From Lysobacter capsici (lineage in GTDB: Bacteria > Pseudomonadota > Gammaproteobacteria > Xanthomonadales > Xanthomonadaceae), in assembly GCF_018732085.1 (NCBI RefSeq), contig NZ_CP076103.1, positions 2,542,001 to 2,606,000 on the forward strand: 64,000 bases of DNA, given 5' to 3'. Of this stretch, positions 25,607-33,589 are shown piece after piece (position 1 is the stretch's first letter; each line of letters begins with the position of its first letter). The translations under genes and the position numbers were made by a program. A model generated the notes under the pieces. It was not told the DNA's origin. It did not search any database and saw only the letters and a program-made list of their open reading frames with translations.

Positions 25607-25631
25607 ATCGGCCGCCGAAGCGGCGGCCGAT
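25607..25631 (-). terminator. Intrinsic terminator after aguA
   Basis: An 11-bp perfect stem ATCGGCCGCCG/CGGCGGCCGAT with a 3-nt loop, 30 bp past the aguA stop. Read leftward it is followed by TTTGTC. It marks the end of the hypothetical-aguA unit. Confidence 0.75.
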
Positions 25632-25660
25632 GTCTGCGTTGGCTCAGGACGAAGCGAGAC

Positions 25661-26701
25661 CTAGCCCGCCACCACGCCCCGCGGCAACTGCATGGTCACG
25701 CAATGCAGGCTGCCGTTCTGCCAGATCAAGGGCCGGCACGGCACCGCGACGATTTCGCGATCCGGGAAGGCCTGCGCCAACACCGCCTGAGCTTCGCCGT
25801 CGCGGGCGTCGCCGTAGGCCGGCATCAGCACGGCGCCGTTGACGATGAGGAAGTTGGCGTAACTGGCGGCCAGCCTTCGGTTTTCGTCGATGATCGGCTG
25901 CGCCCACGGCAGCGCGAACAGGCGGTACGGCTGGCCGTCGCGGGTGCGCAGAGCGGCCAGTTCGGCGGCCATGGCCTGCAGTTCTTCGTAGTGCGAATCC
26001 GACGGATCGTCGCAGCCTTGGTAGACGATGGCGTCGACCGCGGCGAAGCGGGCCAGGGTGTCGATATGGGCGTCGGTGTCGTCGCCTTCCAGGTAGCCGT
26101 GGTCCAGCCACAGCACCCGGTCCTGCCGCAGCCAGGCCGACAGCTTGGCGGTGAGGTCTTCGCGGCTGGCGTCGGGGTGGCGTTCGTGCAGGCACTGCCA
26201 GGTGCTCAGCAAGGTGCCCGCGCCGTCGGTCTCGATGCCGCCGCCTTCCAAAGCGAAATCAATGCTTTGGCGCTCGCTGTTCGCGAAGATTCCCTGATCG
26301 CTGAGCCGTTCCACCAGCAGATCGTCCTGGCTGGCGTCGAACTTGCCGCCCCAGCCGGTGAAGCGGAAATCGAGCAGGCGGAAGCCGCCGTCGCCGCGTT
26401 GCAGGGTGATCGGTCCGGAGTCGCGCAGCCAGGTGTCGTCGTAGGGCGCGTCGATGAAACGCACCGCGCCCATGTCGATCCGCGCCGAGGACAGGCGCGC
26501 GCGGGCATACGCCTGCACGTCGTCGTCGGCCACGCAGATCAGCACGGGCTGGAAGCGGGTGATGGCCGCGACCAGGGCGATGTAGGTTTCCTCGACCTCG
26601 CCCAGGCGATCGGCCCAGTCGGTGTCGGCGTTCGGCCACGCGATCAGGACCGCGGATTGGGGTTCCCACTCCGCGGGGAAGCGCAATGCGTTGTTAGTCA
26701 T
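25661..26701 (-). CDS. aguA: Agmatine deiminase
   Basis: Converts agmatine to N-carbamoylputrescine and ammonia. The 346-residue protein of the peptidyl-arginine-deiminase fold has the family motifs DDTWLRDSGPI (about residues 88-98), LEGGGIETDG (about 150) and the catalytic Cys in LHCVTMQLP near the C terminus (about 333). Length fits the bacterial family. The ATG at 26701 is 4 bp after the stop of the upstream small exported protein, so they form one unit ended by the terminator at 25607. With aguB it forms the arginine-decarboxylase-dependent putrescine route. Confidence 0.95.
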   Translation of the reverse strand: MTNNALRFPAEWEPQSAVLIAWPNADTDWADRLGEVEETYIALVAAITRFQPVLICVADDDVQAYARARLSSARIDMGAVRFIDAPYDDTWLRDSGPITLQRGDGGFRLLDFRFTGWGGKFDASQDDLLVERLSDQGIFANSERQSIDFALEGGGIETDGAGTLLSTWQCLHERHPDASREDLTAKLSAWLRQDRVLWLDHGYLEGDDTDAHIDTLARFAAVDAIVYQGCDDPSDSHYEELQAMAAELAALRTRDGQPYRLFALPWAQPIIDENRRLAASYANFLIVNGAVLMPAYGDARDGEAQAVLAQAFPDREIVAVPCRPLIWQNGSLHCVTMQLPRGVVAG

Positions 26702-26705
26702 AACC

Positions 26706-27035
26706 TCAAAGGATAGGCGGTTTCGGCCCGACTTCGTTCGCGTCGGCCTTGTTCGCCACCACGTCGATCACCCGGCTCTTCTCGAAATACACGGTGAAGG
26801 CCGGATAGACCCAGCGGTTGATCTGCGGCCACTGCCGTTTCTGACCGCCGCGCGCTTCCAGGCGCTGGGTCGGCTCGCCGTAGCGGGCCTTGACCTGGTC
26901 CATGCCTTGACCGCGCACCGGCAGCAGGGCCTTGCCCTCGTGCTGCACGCGCTCGATCAACAGGGTCTCGGCCGAGGCGGCGCCGGACAGGGCGAGCAGG
27001 GCAAGCAGGGGTGCAACGGCAATGCGCAGTTTCAT
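26706..27035 (-). CDS. Small exported protein of unknown function
   Basis: A 109-residue protein with a clear signal peptide (cleavage after about residue 22, SGAASA-ET). The mature part contains a short SmpA/BamE-reminiscent stretch (GQGMDQVKARYGEPTQR) followed by aromatic WPQINRWVYPAFTVYFEKSRV, the pattern seen in small periplasmic proteins where a beta-strand pair reports a value named Vxx. No firm family. Immediately upstream of aguA (4-bp gap) and cotranscribed, but no functional link to agmatine use is evident. Confidence 0.75.
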   Translation of the reverse strand: MKLRIAVAPLLALLALSGAASAETLLIERVQHEGKALLPVRGQGMDQVKARYGEPTQRLEARGGQKRQWPQINRWVYPAFTVYFEKSRVIDVVANKADANEVGPKPPIL

Positions 27036-27151
27036 GGCAAATCCACCTCGTCAAAGGACGCGGGATTCTAGGCACAAGGTGACGCTTAACGGCAGCGTGC
27101 GGCCGTCACGTTTTTGCGAAGCGGTTGGGCGCGAGGGGTGGGAGAACGAAG

Positions 27152-27173
27152 AAAGCCGCCTTGCGGCGGCTTT
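27152..27173 (-). terminator. Intrinsic terminator after rpmJ
   Basis: Stem AAAGCCGCC/GGCGGCTTT with a short loop, 42 bp past the rpmJ stop. Leftward it continues as TTCTTCGTT. It may also stop rightward transcripts because A-T pairs flank both sides. Confidence 0.75.
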
Positions 27174-27214
27174 CGACTTGAACCTCATGCGGCCGGTTGG
27201 GCCGCAGGCGGGTC

Positions 27215-27340
27215 TCAGCGCTGACGCGCCTTGAAACGCGGGTTCGACTTGCAAATCACGAAGACCTTGCCGCGGCGGCGGACGACTTTGCAGTCGCGGT
27301 GACGGGCCTTCGCCGACTTCAGGGAGGACAGGACCTTCAT
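27215..27340 (-). CDS. rpmJ: Ribosomal protein L36, zinc-free (YkgO-like) form
   Basis: A 41-residue large-subunit ribosomal protein, beginning MKVLSSLKSAKARH and ending SNPRFKARQR. It has the HxxC and single VIC cysteine but lacks the full CxxC...C...H zinc site of the standard L36; sequence and length match the C-minus paralogue (YkgO in E. coli). It stands alone, away from any ribosomal operon, with its own promoter (27396-27425) and terminator (27152-27173). In some bacteria this form replaces the zinc form under zinc starvation. I see no Zur-like palindrome here, and in this lineage it may be constitutive. Confidence 0.92.
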   Translation of the reverse strand: MKVLSSLKSAKARHRDCKVVRRRGKVFVICKSNPRFKARQR

Positions 27341-27395
27341 GACAGACCTCGGCAAAAAATAGGTGAAAGAAACGGGGTGGAAAAGTTAGCCCGCG

Positions 27396-27425
27396 ATTGT
27401 ACCGGATAAATCTTCGTCCGATCAA
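27396..27425 (-). promoter_or_regulatory. Sigma-70 promoter of rpmJ
   Basis: On the minus strand TTGATC (27425-27420) and TACAAT (27401-27396) are separated by 18 nt, about 56 nt upstream of the rpmJ ATG. This is the best consensus promoter in the window. The rest of the 298-bp divergent spacer to cmk shows nothing else. Confidence 0.65.
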
Positions 27426-27625
27426 GCGCTTGCAGGGAAAAAATTCACTCGGCGTGGGTCGGGCGGGGCGATACGGCCAAATTCATGGGCGAATCGGCTC
27501 GCGGGCCCGCGGTCGGGCGGCCGCCTGCTGCTGGCCGGCGGGCCGGGTCGGCGCAGTGGACGCGTGGACCGGTTCGCCGGCTCGCGCGTCGGCACCGGCC
27601 GAACCGAAACCGCTTCCAGCCGCCG

Positions 27626-27631
27626 CATAAT
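27626..27631 (+). promoter_or_regulatory. CATAAT -10-like hexamer just before cmk
   Basis: CATAAT ends 7 nt before the cmk ATG at 27639, leaving no room for a ribosome-binding site beyond GGCGG. It fits a leaderless or nearly leaderless transcript, as proposed for nfuA and moeB. No clear -35. Confidence 0.35.
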
Positions 27632-27638
27632 AGGCGGC

Positions 27639-28331
27639 ATGAATAATGCACCCTCTGACAGCACCACCATCCCCGTCCTGACCATCGACGGGCCTTCGGG
27701 CTCGGGCAAGGGCACCATCAGCCGCCTGGTCGCCCAGCGCCTGGGCTGGCATTACCTGGACTCCGGCGCCCTGTACCGCGCGGTCGGCGTGGCCGCCGGC
27801 TGGGCCGACCTGGATCTGGCCGACCCGGCGGCCTTGGTCCGCTGCGCCTTCGACACCCGCATCGGCTTTCGCGACGACCCGTCCGGCGAATTGCGGGTGC
27901 TGGTCAACGAGCAGGACGCCACCGACGAGCTGCGTACCGAGACCGCCGGCGCGGCCGCCTCGGCGATCGCCGCGATTCCGGAGGTCCGGGCCGCGCTCAA
28001 GGATCGCCAACGCGCATTCAGGCAGGCACCCGGCCTCGTCGCCGACGGACGGGACATGGGCACGGTGATCTTCCCGGACGCCCCGTTCAAGGTCTTCCTG
28101 ACCGCCAGCGCCGACGAGCGCGCGGACAGGCGCTATAAGCAGTTGAAAGACAAAGGAGTTTGCGTTACCTTGGACGGTCTGCTGCGGGAGATTTTGGCCC
28201 GCGACGCCCGCGATGCCCAGCGCGCGGTGGCTCCTTTGCGACCGGCTGAAGACGCCGTCCGCATCGATACCACCGGTCTGGGAATCGACACGGTAGTCGA
28301 ACAGGTGCTGGCTTTGTTGCCTGCGCGCTGA
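27639..28331 (+). CDS. cmk: Cytidylate kinase
   Basis: Phosphorylates CMP and dCMP to the diphosphates using ATP. The 230-residue protein has the P-loop GPSGSGKGT (about residues 18-26), the YLDSGALYRAVG stretch that binds the base, VADGRDMGTVIFPDA (about 133-147), and the late RDxRDxxR lid arginines. Length matches bacterial Cmk (225-230). I chose the ATG at 27639 because the family starts only a few residues before the P-loop strand; the open frame extends 75 bp upstream. Lies before rpsA, the usual arrangement in gammaproteobacteria. Confidence 0.95.
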   Translation: MNNAPSDSTTIPVLTIDGPSGSGKGTISRLVAQRLGWHYLDSGALYRAVGVAAGWADLDLADPAALVRCAFDTRIGFRDDPSGELRVLVNEQDATDELRTETAGAAASAIAAIPEVRAALKDRQRAFRQAPGLVADGRDMGTVIFPDAPFKVFLTASADERADRRYKQLKDKGVCVTLDGLLREILARDARDAQRAVAPLRPAEDAVRIDTTGLGIDTVVEQVLALLPAR

Positions 28332-28569
28332 ACGGCCATCGAGCACGGCGCGAGCCGATCGTCCGCGGCAGAGATACGCAACAAACGTTTCACAAAAAAT
28401 CTCAGCAACAAAAACCCCGTCGCAATCCTGCGGCGGATCAACCAACAACACATGGTGCAGTTCCATCGCGCCACATAACGGGTGGGTCGACCACGTTCTG
28501 CTTGCGTTGCCACGACGGCAACGATGTCAAACGGTGCGGCCCGTGTGTTCAACCGAGATATTCAATCCA
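28332..28569. other. cmk-rpsA spacer (238 bp), probable rpsA leader
   Basis: No gene. Relatively A-rich for this genome (several CAACAAAAAC and AACAACAAC stretches). In enterobacteria S1 protein represses its own mRNA through the rpsA leader, which has short hairpins and no strong Shine-Dalgarno. Here too no good GGAGG precedes the ATG at 28570, so an analogous control is plausible. Confidence 0.35.
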
Positions 28570-30258
28570 ATGACCGAATCATTTGCCGAACTGTTCGAAG
28601 CCAGCCAGCAATACCTGGCCAAGCTGAAGCCGGGCGCGATCGTCACCGGTACCGTTGTGGAAGTCCGCAGCGACGTGGTGGTGATCAACGCCGGCCTGAA
28701 GTCCGAAGGCATTGTGCCGATCGAACAGTTCCGTAACGACGCCGGCGAGATCGACGTTGCCGTGGGCGACGAGGTCAAGGTCGCACTCGACTCGATCGAG
28801 AACGGCTTTGGCGAAACCGTGTTGTCGCGCGAGAAGGCCAAGCGCGCGATGGTGTGGGACGAGCTCGAAGAGGCGCTCGAAAAGAACGAGACCATCACCG
28901 GCCGCATCAGCGGCAAGGTCAAGGGTGGTTTCACCGTCGACATCAAGGATGTCCGCGGCTTCCTGCCCGGTTCGCTGGTGGACGTGCGCCCGGTGCGCGA
29001 CTCCGCCTACCTGGAAGGCAAGGAACTCGAGTTCAAGCTGATCAAGCTGGACCGCAAGCGCAATAACATCGTCGTCTCCCGCCGCGCGGTGGTCGAGAGC
29101 GAGTACAGCGTCGAGCGCGAACAGCTGATGGAGAAGCTGCAGGAAGGCGCGATCCTCAAGGGCGTGGTCAAGAACCTCACCGATTACGGCGCGTTCGTGG
29201 ACCTGGGCGGTATCGACGGTCTGCTGCACATCACCGACATGGCGTGGAAGCGCGTGCGTCACCCGTCGGAAGTGGTCGAAGTCGGCCAGGAACTCGATGT
29301 GCGCGTGCTCAAGTACGACCGCGAGCGCAACCGCGTCAGCCTCGGCCTCAAGCAGCTGGGCGAGGATCCGTGGGACAACATCGCCCGTCGCTACCCGGCC
29401 AACACCCGCGTGTTCGGCAAGGTCAGCAACGTCACCGATTACGGCGCGTTCGTCGAGATCGAGCCGGGCGTGGAAGGCCTGGTCCACGTGTCCGAAATGG
29501 ACTGGACCAACAAGAACGTCAACCCGTCCAAGATCGTGCAGGTCGGCGATGAGGTTCAGGTCATGGTGCTCGACGTCGATGAAGAGCGTCGTCGTATCTC
29601 GCTGGGCATGAAGCAGGTCACCTCGAACCCGTGGGAGACCTTCGCGGCCATCCACAAGAAGGGCGACAAGGTCGAAGGCCAGATCAAGTCGATCACCGAC
29701 TTCGGCATCTTCATCGGCCTGGACGGCGGTATCGACGGCCTGGTGCACCTGTCGGACATCAGCTGGAACACCACCGGCGAAGACATCGTGCGCAACTTCA
29801 AGAAGGGCGACACGCTGGAAGCCGTGGTTTTGGCCGTGGATCCGGAGCGCGAGCGCATCTCGCTCGGCGTCAAGCAGCTCGAGCAGGACCCGATGGGTCA
29901 GTACGTCGCTTCCAACGCCAAGGGCTCGATCGTCAAGGGCGTGGTCAAGGAAGTCGACGCCAAGGGCGCCACGATCGAACTGGCCGATGGTATCGAGGGC
30001 TACGTCGCTGCGCGCGACATCGCCAAGGAACGCGTCGAAGACGCCTCCACGTACCTCAAGGTCGGCCAGGAAGTCGAAGCCAAGATCATCGGCACCGACC
30101 GCAAGGGTCGCAGCATGCAGCTGTCGATCAAGGCCAAGGACGAAGCCGAGCAGCAGGAAGCGCTGTCGGACTACAACCACCGCGCTTCGGAAGCCTCCAG
30201 CGGCACCACCAGCCTCGGCGCGTTGCTGCGCGAGCGTCTGGGCGGCAAGTCCGAGTAA
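28570..30258 (+). CDS. rpsA: 30S ribosomal protein S1
   Basis: Large RNA-binding ribosomal protein that brings mRNAs, especially those with weak ribosome sites, to the 30S subunit. The 562-residue protein has six S1 repeats: two N-terminal degenerate ones (about residues 20-90 and 105-170) used for ribosome binding, then four canonical repeats from about 190, with the recurring LKGVVKNLTDYGAFVDLGG-type core and GLVHVSEMDW. Length equals the family norm (about 557-562). I chose the ATG at 28570 for the family start MTESFAELF; an upstream alternative adds 21 unconserved residues. Confidence 0.96.
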   Translation: MTESFAELFEASQQYLAKLKPGAIVTGTVVEVRSDVVVINAGLKSEGIVPIEQFRNDAGEIDVAVGDEVKVALDSIENGFGETVLSREKAKRAMVWDELEEALEKNETITGRISGKVKGGFTVDIKDVRGFLPGSLVDVRPVRDSAYLEGKELEFKLIKLDRKRNNIVVSRRAVVESEYSVEREQLMEKLQEGAILKGVVKNLTDYGAFVDLGGIDGLLHITDMAWKRVRHPSEVVEVGQELDVRVLKYDRERNRVSLGLKQLGEDPWDNIARRYPANTRVFGKVSNVTDYGAFVEIEPGVEGLVHVSEMDWTNKNVNPSKIVQVGDEVQVMVLDVDEERRRISLGMKQVTSNPWETFAAIHKKGDKVEGQIKSITDFGIFIGLDGGIDGLVHLSDISWNTTGEDIVRNFKKGDTLEAVVLAVDPERERISLGVKQLEQDPMGQYVASNAKGSIVKGVVKEVDAKGATIELADGIEGYVAARDIAKERVEDASTYLKVGQEVEAKIIGTDRKGRSMQLSIKAKDEAEQQEALSDYNHRASEASSGTTSLGALLRERLGGKSE

Positions 30259-30286
30259 TCGCAGGCTTTACGTTCTATCGCAATAC

Positions 30287-30306
30287 GGCCGGGATTCGTC
30301 CCGGCC
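30287..30306 (+). terminator. UUCG-capped hairpin after rpsA
   Basis: An 8-bp perfect stem GGCCGGGA/TCCCGGCC with a TTCG tetraloop, 28 bp after the rpsA stop. It is very stable but has no T tract, so it may protect the 3' end or act as a partial terminator before ihfB. Confidence 0.5.
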
Positions 30307-30466
30307 GGCGGTATCCGCGTCGCGGTCCGGCCCAGTGCCGGCCGCGATGCGACACCGGGACGGTCCGGCCATGCCGGCCGTCTTCGGTCTGCGGCAGGGG
30401 ATCGCGGCGTTCCGCGATGTCGCAGGCACTCTTCAACGACCTTCATAAGGCCAGGCAACACTCCGC

Positions 30467-30769
30467 ATGACCAAGTCCGAGCTCATCGAGATCCTTTCGC
30501 AGCGTCAGGCCCATCTCAAGGGCGACGATGTGGATCTGGCGGTGAAGGCATTGCTGGAAATGATGGGCGGCGCCTTGTCGGCCGGCGAGCGGATCGAGAT
30601 CCGCGGCTTCGGCAGTTTTTCGCTGCATTACCGTCCGCCGCGCCTGGGCCGCAACCCCAAGACCGGCGAATCGGTCGCGCTGCCCGGCAAGCATGTCCCG
30701 CATTTCAAGCCCGGCAAGGAATTGCGCGAGCGCGTCAGCGGCGTTACGCCGTTGGACGAGGAAAGCTGA
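30467..30769 (+). CDS. ihfB: Integration host factor subunit beta
   Basis: DNA-bending nucleoid protein that forms a heterodimer with IhfA and shapes promoters, origins and recombination sites. The 100-residue HU/IHF-fold protein has the signature IRGFGSFSLHYRPPRLGRNPKTG (core GFGSFSLHYRPPRLGRNPK), with the DNA-intercalating Pro in the beta arm at NPKTGE. The N-terminal MTKSELIEIL and its position right after rpsA identify it as the beta subunit rather than HU or IhfA. Confidence 0.95.
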   Translation: MTKSELIEILSQRQAHLKGDDVDLAVKALLEMMGGALSAGERIEIRGFGSFSLHYRPPRLGRNPKTGESVALPGKHVPHFKPGKELRERVSGVTPLDEES

Positions 30770-30854
30770 AAGCCTGGGAATGCGTGGCGGCTGCGTCGCC
30801 TTGAGGAGTGAGGAACGAGCGGCATCGCCGCCGGTCCGCTCCCGATTCCTTGTT

Positions 30855-31008
30855 CTGTATGTACCGGCCGCGCTGGCCGAGGGGCAGGGCGATCACGCCC
30901 CGACTCACGCCTCACTTCTTCAAACTCGTGTTTCCGGCACTGGCCGCACCGGCCGAGGAGCAGGCGCCCGCGCCCTGACTCACGCCTCACACTTCTAAAC
31001 TCGTTCCT
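30855..31008. repeat. Imperfect 77-bp tandem duplication
   Basis: Within the 325-bp gap 30770-31094, two successive blocks read GTACCGGCCGCGCTGGCCGA...GACTCACGCCTCAC...AAACTCGT and then a diverged version (CACTGGCCGCACCGGCCGA...GACTCACGCCTCAC...AAACTCGT). The strongest match is ACTCACGCCTCAC at 30902-30914 and 30979-30991. No coding capacity is evident. Confidence 0.65.
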
Positions 31009-31094
31009 GCCACGCCCACACGCCGCGCGCATGCGCGTCCGTTAAGCTAGGCGCGACACGCACGAGACCGTGCAAGACCGTTGGAACCCTCCCC

Positions 31095-31367
31095 ATGCGC
31101 GTGATCCGCCTTCTCATCGCCCTGGTCTGCCTCGCGGCAGGGGCGATTCTCGGCGCCCTCAACCGCCAGATCGTCAGCATCGATCTGGGCGTGGGCTTCA
31201 TCCCGGCGACTTCGCTCGGCATCGCCCTGATCGTGGCGCTGCTGATCGGCGCGCTGATCGGCGGCCTGGCGATCAGCGCCAGCGTGGTCCTGCCGCTGCG
31301 CCGCCGGCTCGCCCGCGCCCAGCGCGTCACCGTGGCGCCGCCCACGATCGCCGGCCCCGAGGTCTGA
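31095..31367 (+). CDS. lapA: LapA-family inner-membrane protein
   Basis: A 90-residue membrane protein with two transmembrane helices (about residues 4-22 and 43-66) and a short basic cytoplasmic tail (LRRRLARAQR), the LapA/DUF1049 pattern. In E. coli LapA is encoded just before LapB and associates with LPS assembly control. Gene order here is the same, with a 2-bp gap to lapB. The first ATG after the repeat-rich spacer is used; upstream CCCTCCCC gives no strong ribosome site. Confidence 0.85.
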   Translation: MRVIRLLIALVCLAAGAILGALNRQIVSIDLGVGFIPATSLGIALIVALLIGALIGGLAISASVVLPLRRRLARAQRVTVAPPTIAGPEV

Positions 31368-31369
31368 GC

Positions 31370-32545
31370 ATGGAATTCATCAGCCAGTGGTTCTGGTTCT
31401 TCCTGTTGCTGCCGATCGCCGCAGTCAGCGGCTGGGTGGTCGGCCGGCGCGGCGGCGAGCGCCACAGCGACAACCAGGTCAGCCGCCTGTCGACCACTTA
31501 CTTTCGCGGCCTCAACTACCTGCTCAACGAACAGCCCGACAAGGCGATCGAGCTGTTCCTGCATATCGCCGAACTCGACAAGGACACCTTCGAGACCCAG
31601 GTCGCACTGGGCCATCTGTTCCGCCGCCGCGGCGAGGTCGACCGGGCGATCCGGCTGCACCAGGCGCTGGTGCAGCGGCCGGGGCTGAGCGATCAGCAGA
31701 AGGTGCAGGCGCTGCTGGCGCTGGGCGAGGACTACATGCGCTCGGGCCTGCTCGACCGCGCCGAGACCGTATTCAGCGATCTGGTCGCGCTGGACCTGGC
31801 GCCGCTGGCGCTGCGCCACCTGATCGGCATCTACCAGTCCGAGCGCGACTGGGACAAGGCGATCGAGAACGCCCGGCGCTATGAAGCGGCGACCGGCGAG
31901 CCGATGGGCAAGCTGATCGCCCAGTTCGAATGCGAACTGGCCGACCGCCACCGCGCCGCCGGCGACAGCGAGGCCGCGCGCGCCGCGGTCAAGCGCGCCT
32001 ACGAGGCCGACGCCAACTCGGTGCGGGCCGGCATGCTCGAAGGCCGGATCGAGGTCGAGGCCGGCAACGATCCCGCCGCGATCCGCGCGTTCGAGCGGGT
32101 CGCCCGCGCCGATCCGGACTACCTGCCCGAAGTGCTGCCGTCCCTGCTCAGCTGCTACGAACGCGACGGCGACGCCACCGGCGCGCGCGCGTTCCTGGCC
32201 GAGATGTGCGAACACTACCGCGGCATCGCCCCGGTGCTGGCGCTGACCCGGATGGTCGAGGCCGAAGACGGCGTGCCGGCCGCGCGCGCCTACCTGGCGC
32301 GGCAGCTCAAGGACCGCCCGTCGGTGCGCGGCGAAGCGGCGCTGATCGACCTGACCATCGCCGAAAACGCCGACCCGCTGGCGACCCTGCACGATCTCAA
32401 GCACATCACCGACCAACTGCTGGTGCGCAACCCGAGCTACCGCTGCAAGAGCTGCGGCTTCGGCGCGCGCAGCCACCACTGGCAATGCCCGAGCTGCAAG
32501 GAGTGGGGCACGATCAAGCCGCTGTTGAACTACGCGGTGGTCTGA
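31370..32545 (+). CDS. lapB: LPS assembly regulator LapB
   Basis: Membrane-anchored TPR protein that, in E. coli, presents LpxC to FtsH and so balances LPS synthesis. The 391-residue protein has an N-terminal membrane helix (about residues 6-22, FWFFLLLPIAAVSGW), a string of TPR-like repeats (about 40-350) and a C-terminal rubredoxin-like metal site with two CxxC pairs (YRCKSCGFGA and WQCPSCKEWGT). All conserved landmarks are present and the length is typical (389 in E. coli). Follows lapA directly; the next gene starts 3 bp downstream, so LPS control is linked to the polysaccharide genes. Confidence 0.93.
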   Translation: MEFISQWFWFFLLLPIAAVSGWVVGRRGGERHSDNQVSRLSTTYFRGLNYLLNEQPDKAIELFLHIAELDKDTFETQVALGHLFRRRGEVDRAIRLHQALVQRPGLSDQQKVQALLALGEDYMRSGLLDRAETVFSDLVALDLAPLALRHLIGIYQSERDWDKAIENARRYEAATGEPMGKLIAQFECELADRHRAAGDSEAARAAVKRAYEADANSVRAGMLEGRIEVEAGNDPAAIRAFERVARADPDYLPEVLPSLLSCYERDGDATGARAFLAEMCEHYRGIAPVLALTRMVEAEDGVPAARAYLARQLKDRPSVRGEAALIDLTIAENADPLATLHDLKHITDQLLVRNPSYRCKSCGFGARSHHWQCPSCKEWGTIKPLLNYAVV

Positions 32546-32548
32546 ACC

Positions 32549-33550
32549 ATGTGGCAGTGGATCGCGATCTATGCCGCGCTGGGCGCGGCAGGGACTTGGC
32601 TGGCGCGCATGTACGCGGTGCGCAGCAACATGATCGACCAGCCCGGCGAGCGCCGCAGCCACAGCGAGGCGACCCCGCGCGGCGGCGGCATCGCCATCGT
32701 CGCGGCGGTATTGATCGCCGCGGTCGCGCTGGGCCTGCGTTTTCCCTCGCATGCGCCGGTACTGTGGGCGTTCGCGCTGGGCCTGCTGATGGTCGCGGCG
32801 ATCGGCTGGGTCGACGACCACCGGCCGTTGTCGCCGTGGCTGCGGCTGGGCGTGCATGTGGCGGCCGCGGCGGTGTTCGGTTTCGCGCTTTGGTACGTAC
32901 TCGGCGACCCGTGGCTAGGGCTGGCCGCGTTCGTGCTCGCGGTCGGGCTGACCAACGTGTGGAACTTCATGGACGGGATCAACGGCCTGGCCGCTTCGCA
33001 GGCGGCGCTGGTCGGGTTCGCCCTGGTCGGGCTCGGCGGCACGGTCTGGAACTGGCTGGCGCTGGCCTTGATGGCGGCCTGCCTGGGCTTTGTTCCGTTC
33101 AATTTCCCGCGCGCGCGGATCTTCATGGGCGATGTCGGCAGCGGCGCGATCGGCTACGCCGTGGCCGCCTTGACCGTGGTCAGCGCCGGCCTGCTGGGGC
33201 TGCGTTCACAGGGCGGACTGGCGACCGGCCTGGCCATGGCGATGATTCCGCTGGCCGCATTCATGGTCGATTCCTCGCTGACCCTGCTGCGGCGGGTGAG
33301 GCGCGGTGAGCGTTGGTGGACTCCGCACACTCAGCATGCTTATCAGGTCTGGGCGAGGCACATCGGACACACACGCGTCACCCTTGCCTATGCGCTTTTC
33401 ACATTGCTGGCCTTACTCTCCATGCGGCTTGTGACCGAAGTCCGAATCGGTTTCATGCTGTGTATGGGGGCCGGATGGTATATATCCGGCGCTTTTTTTT
33501 GGTGGCTGATCCAGAAGACCGGAACCCGATCCGACGGTCGGAGCCACTGA
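32549..33550 (+). CDS. WecA/MraY-family undecaprenyl-phosphate sugar-1-P transferase
   Basis: Transfers a sugar-1-phosphate (probably an N-acetylhexosamine) from a UDP-sugar to undecaprenyl phosphate, starting a surface glycan. The 333-residue protein is almost all membrane helices (about ten). It has the catalytic and Mg-binding acidic motifs GWVDDHRPLSPW (about residues 88-99) and NVWNFMDGINGLA (about 133-145) plus the sugar-specific cytoplasmic loop near RRVRRGERWWTPHTQHAYQ. The last 80 codons (from about 33300) are less GC-biased than the rest. It is followed by a dehydratase and galU, so the product is probably O-antigen or exopolysaccharide. Confidence 0.9.
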   Translation: MWQWIAIYAALGAAGTWLARMYAVRSNMIDQPGERRSHSEATPRGGGIAIVAAVLIAAVALGLRFPSHAPVLWAFALGLLMVAAIGWVDDHRPLSPWLRLGVHVAAAAVFGFALWYVLGDPWLGLAAFVLAVGLTNVWNFMDGINGLAASQAALVGFALVGLGGTVWNWLALALMAACLGFVPFNFPRARIFMGDVGSGAIGYAVAALTVVSAGLLGLRSQGGLATGLAMAMIPLAAFMVDSSLTLLRRVRRGERWWTPHTQHAYQVWARHIGHTRVTLAYALFTLLALLSMRLVTEVRIGFMLCMGAGWYISGAFFWWLIQKTGTRSDGRSH

Positions 33551-33589
33551 CGCGACCCCAATCAGTACCAGTCATCAGGCGAGGCAAGA

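Noticed and set aside
23942..26701. A single aguB-aguA operon
   Set aside because: A good intrinsic terminator at 25607-25631 follows aguA, and the lipoprotein gene has its own ribosome site after it, so two units are more likely.
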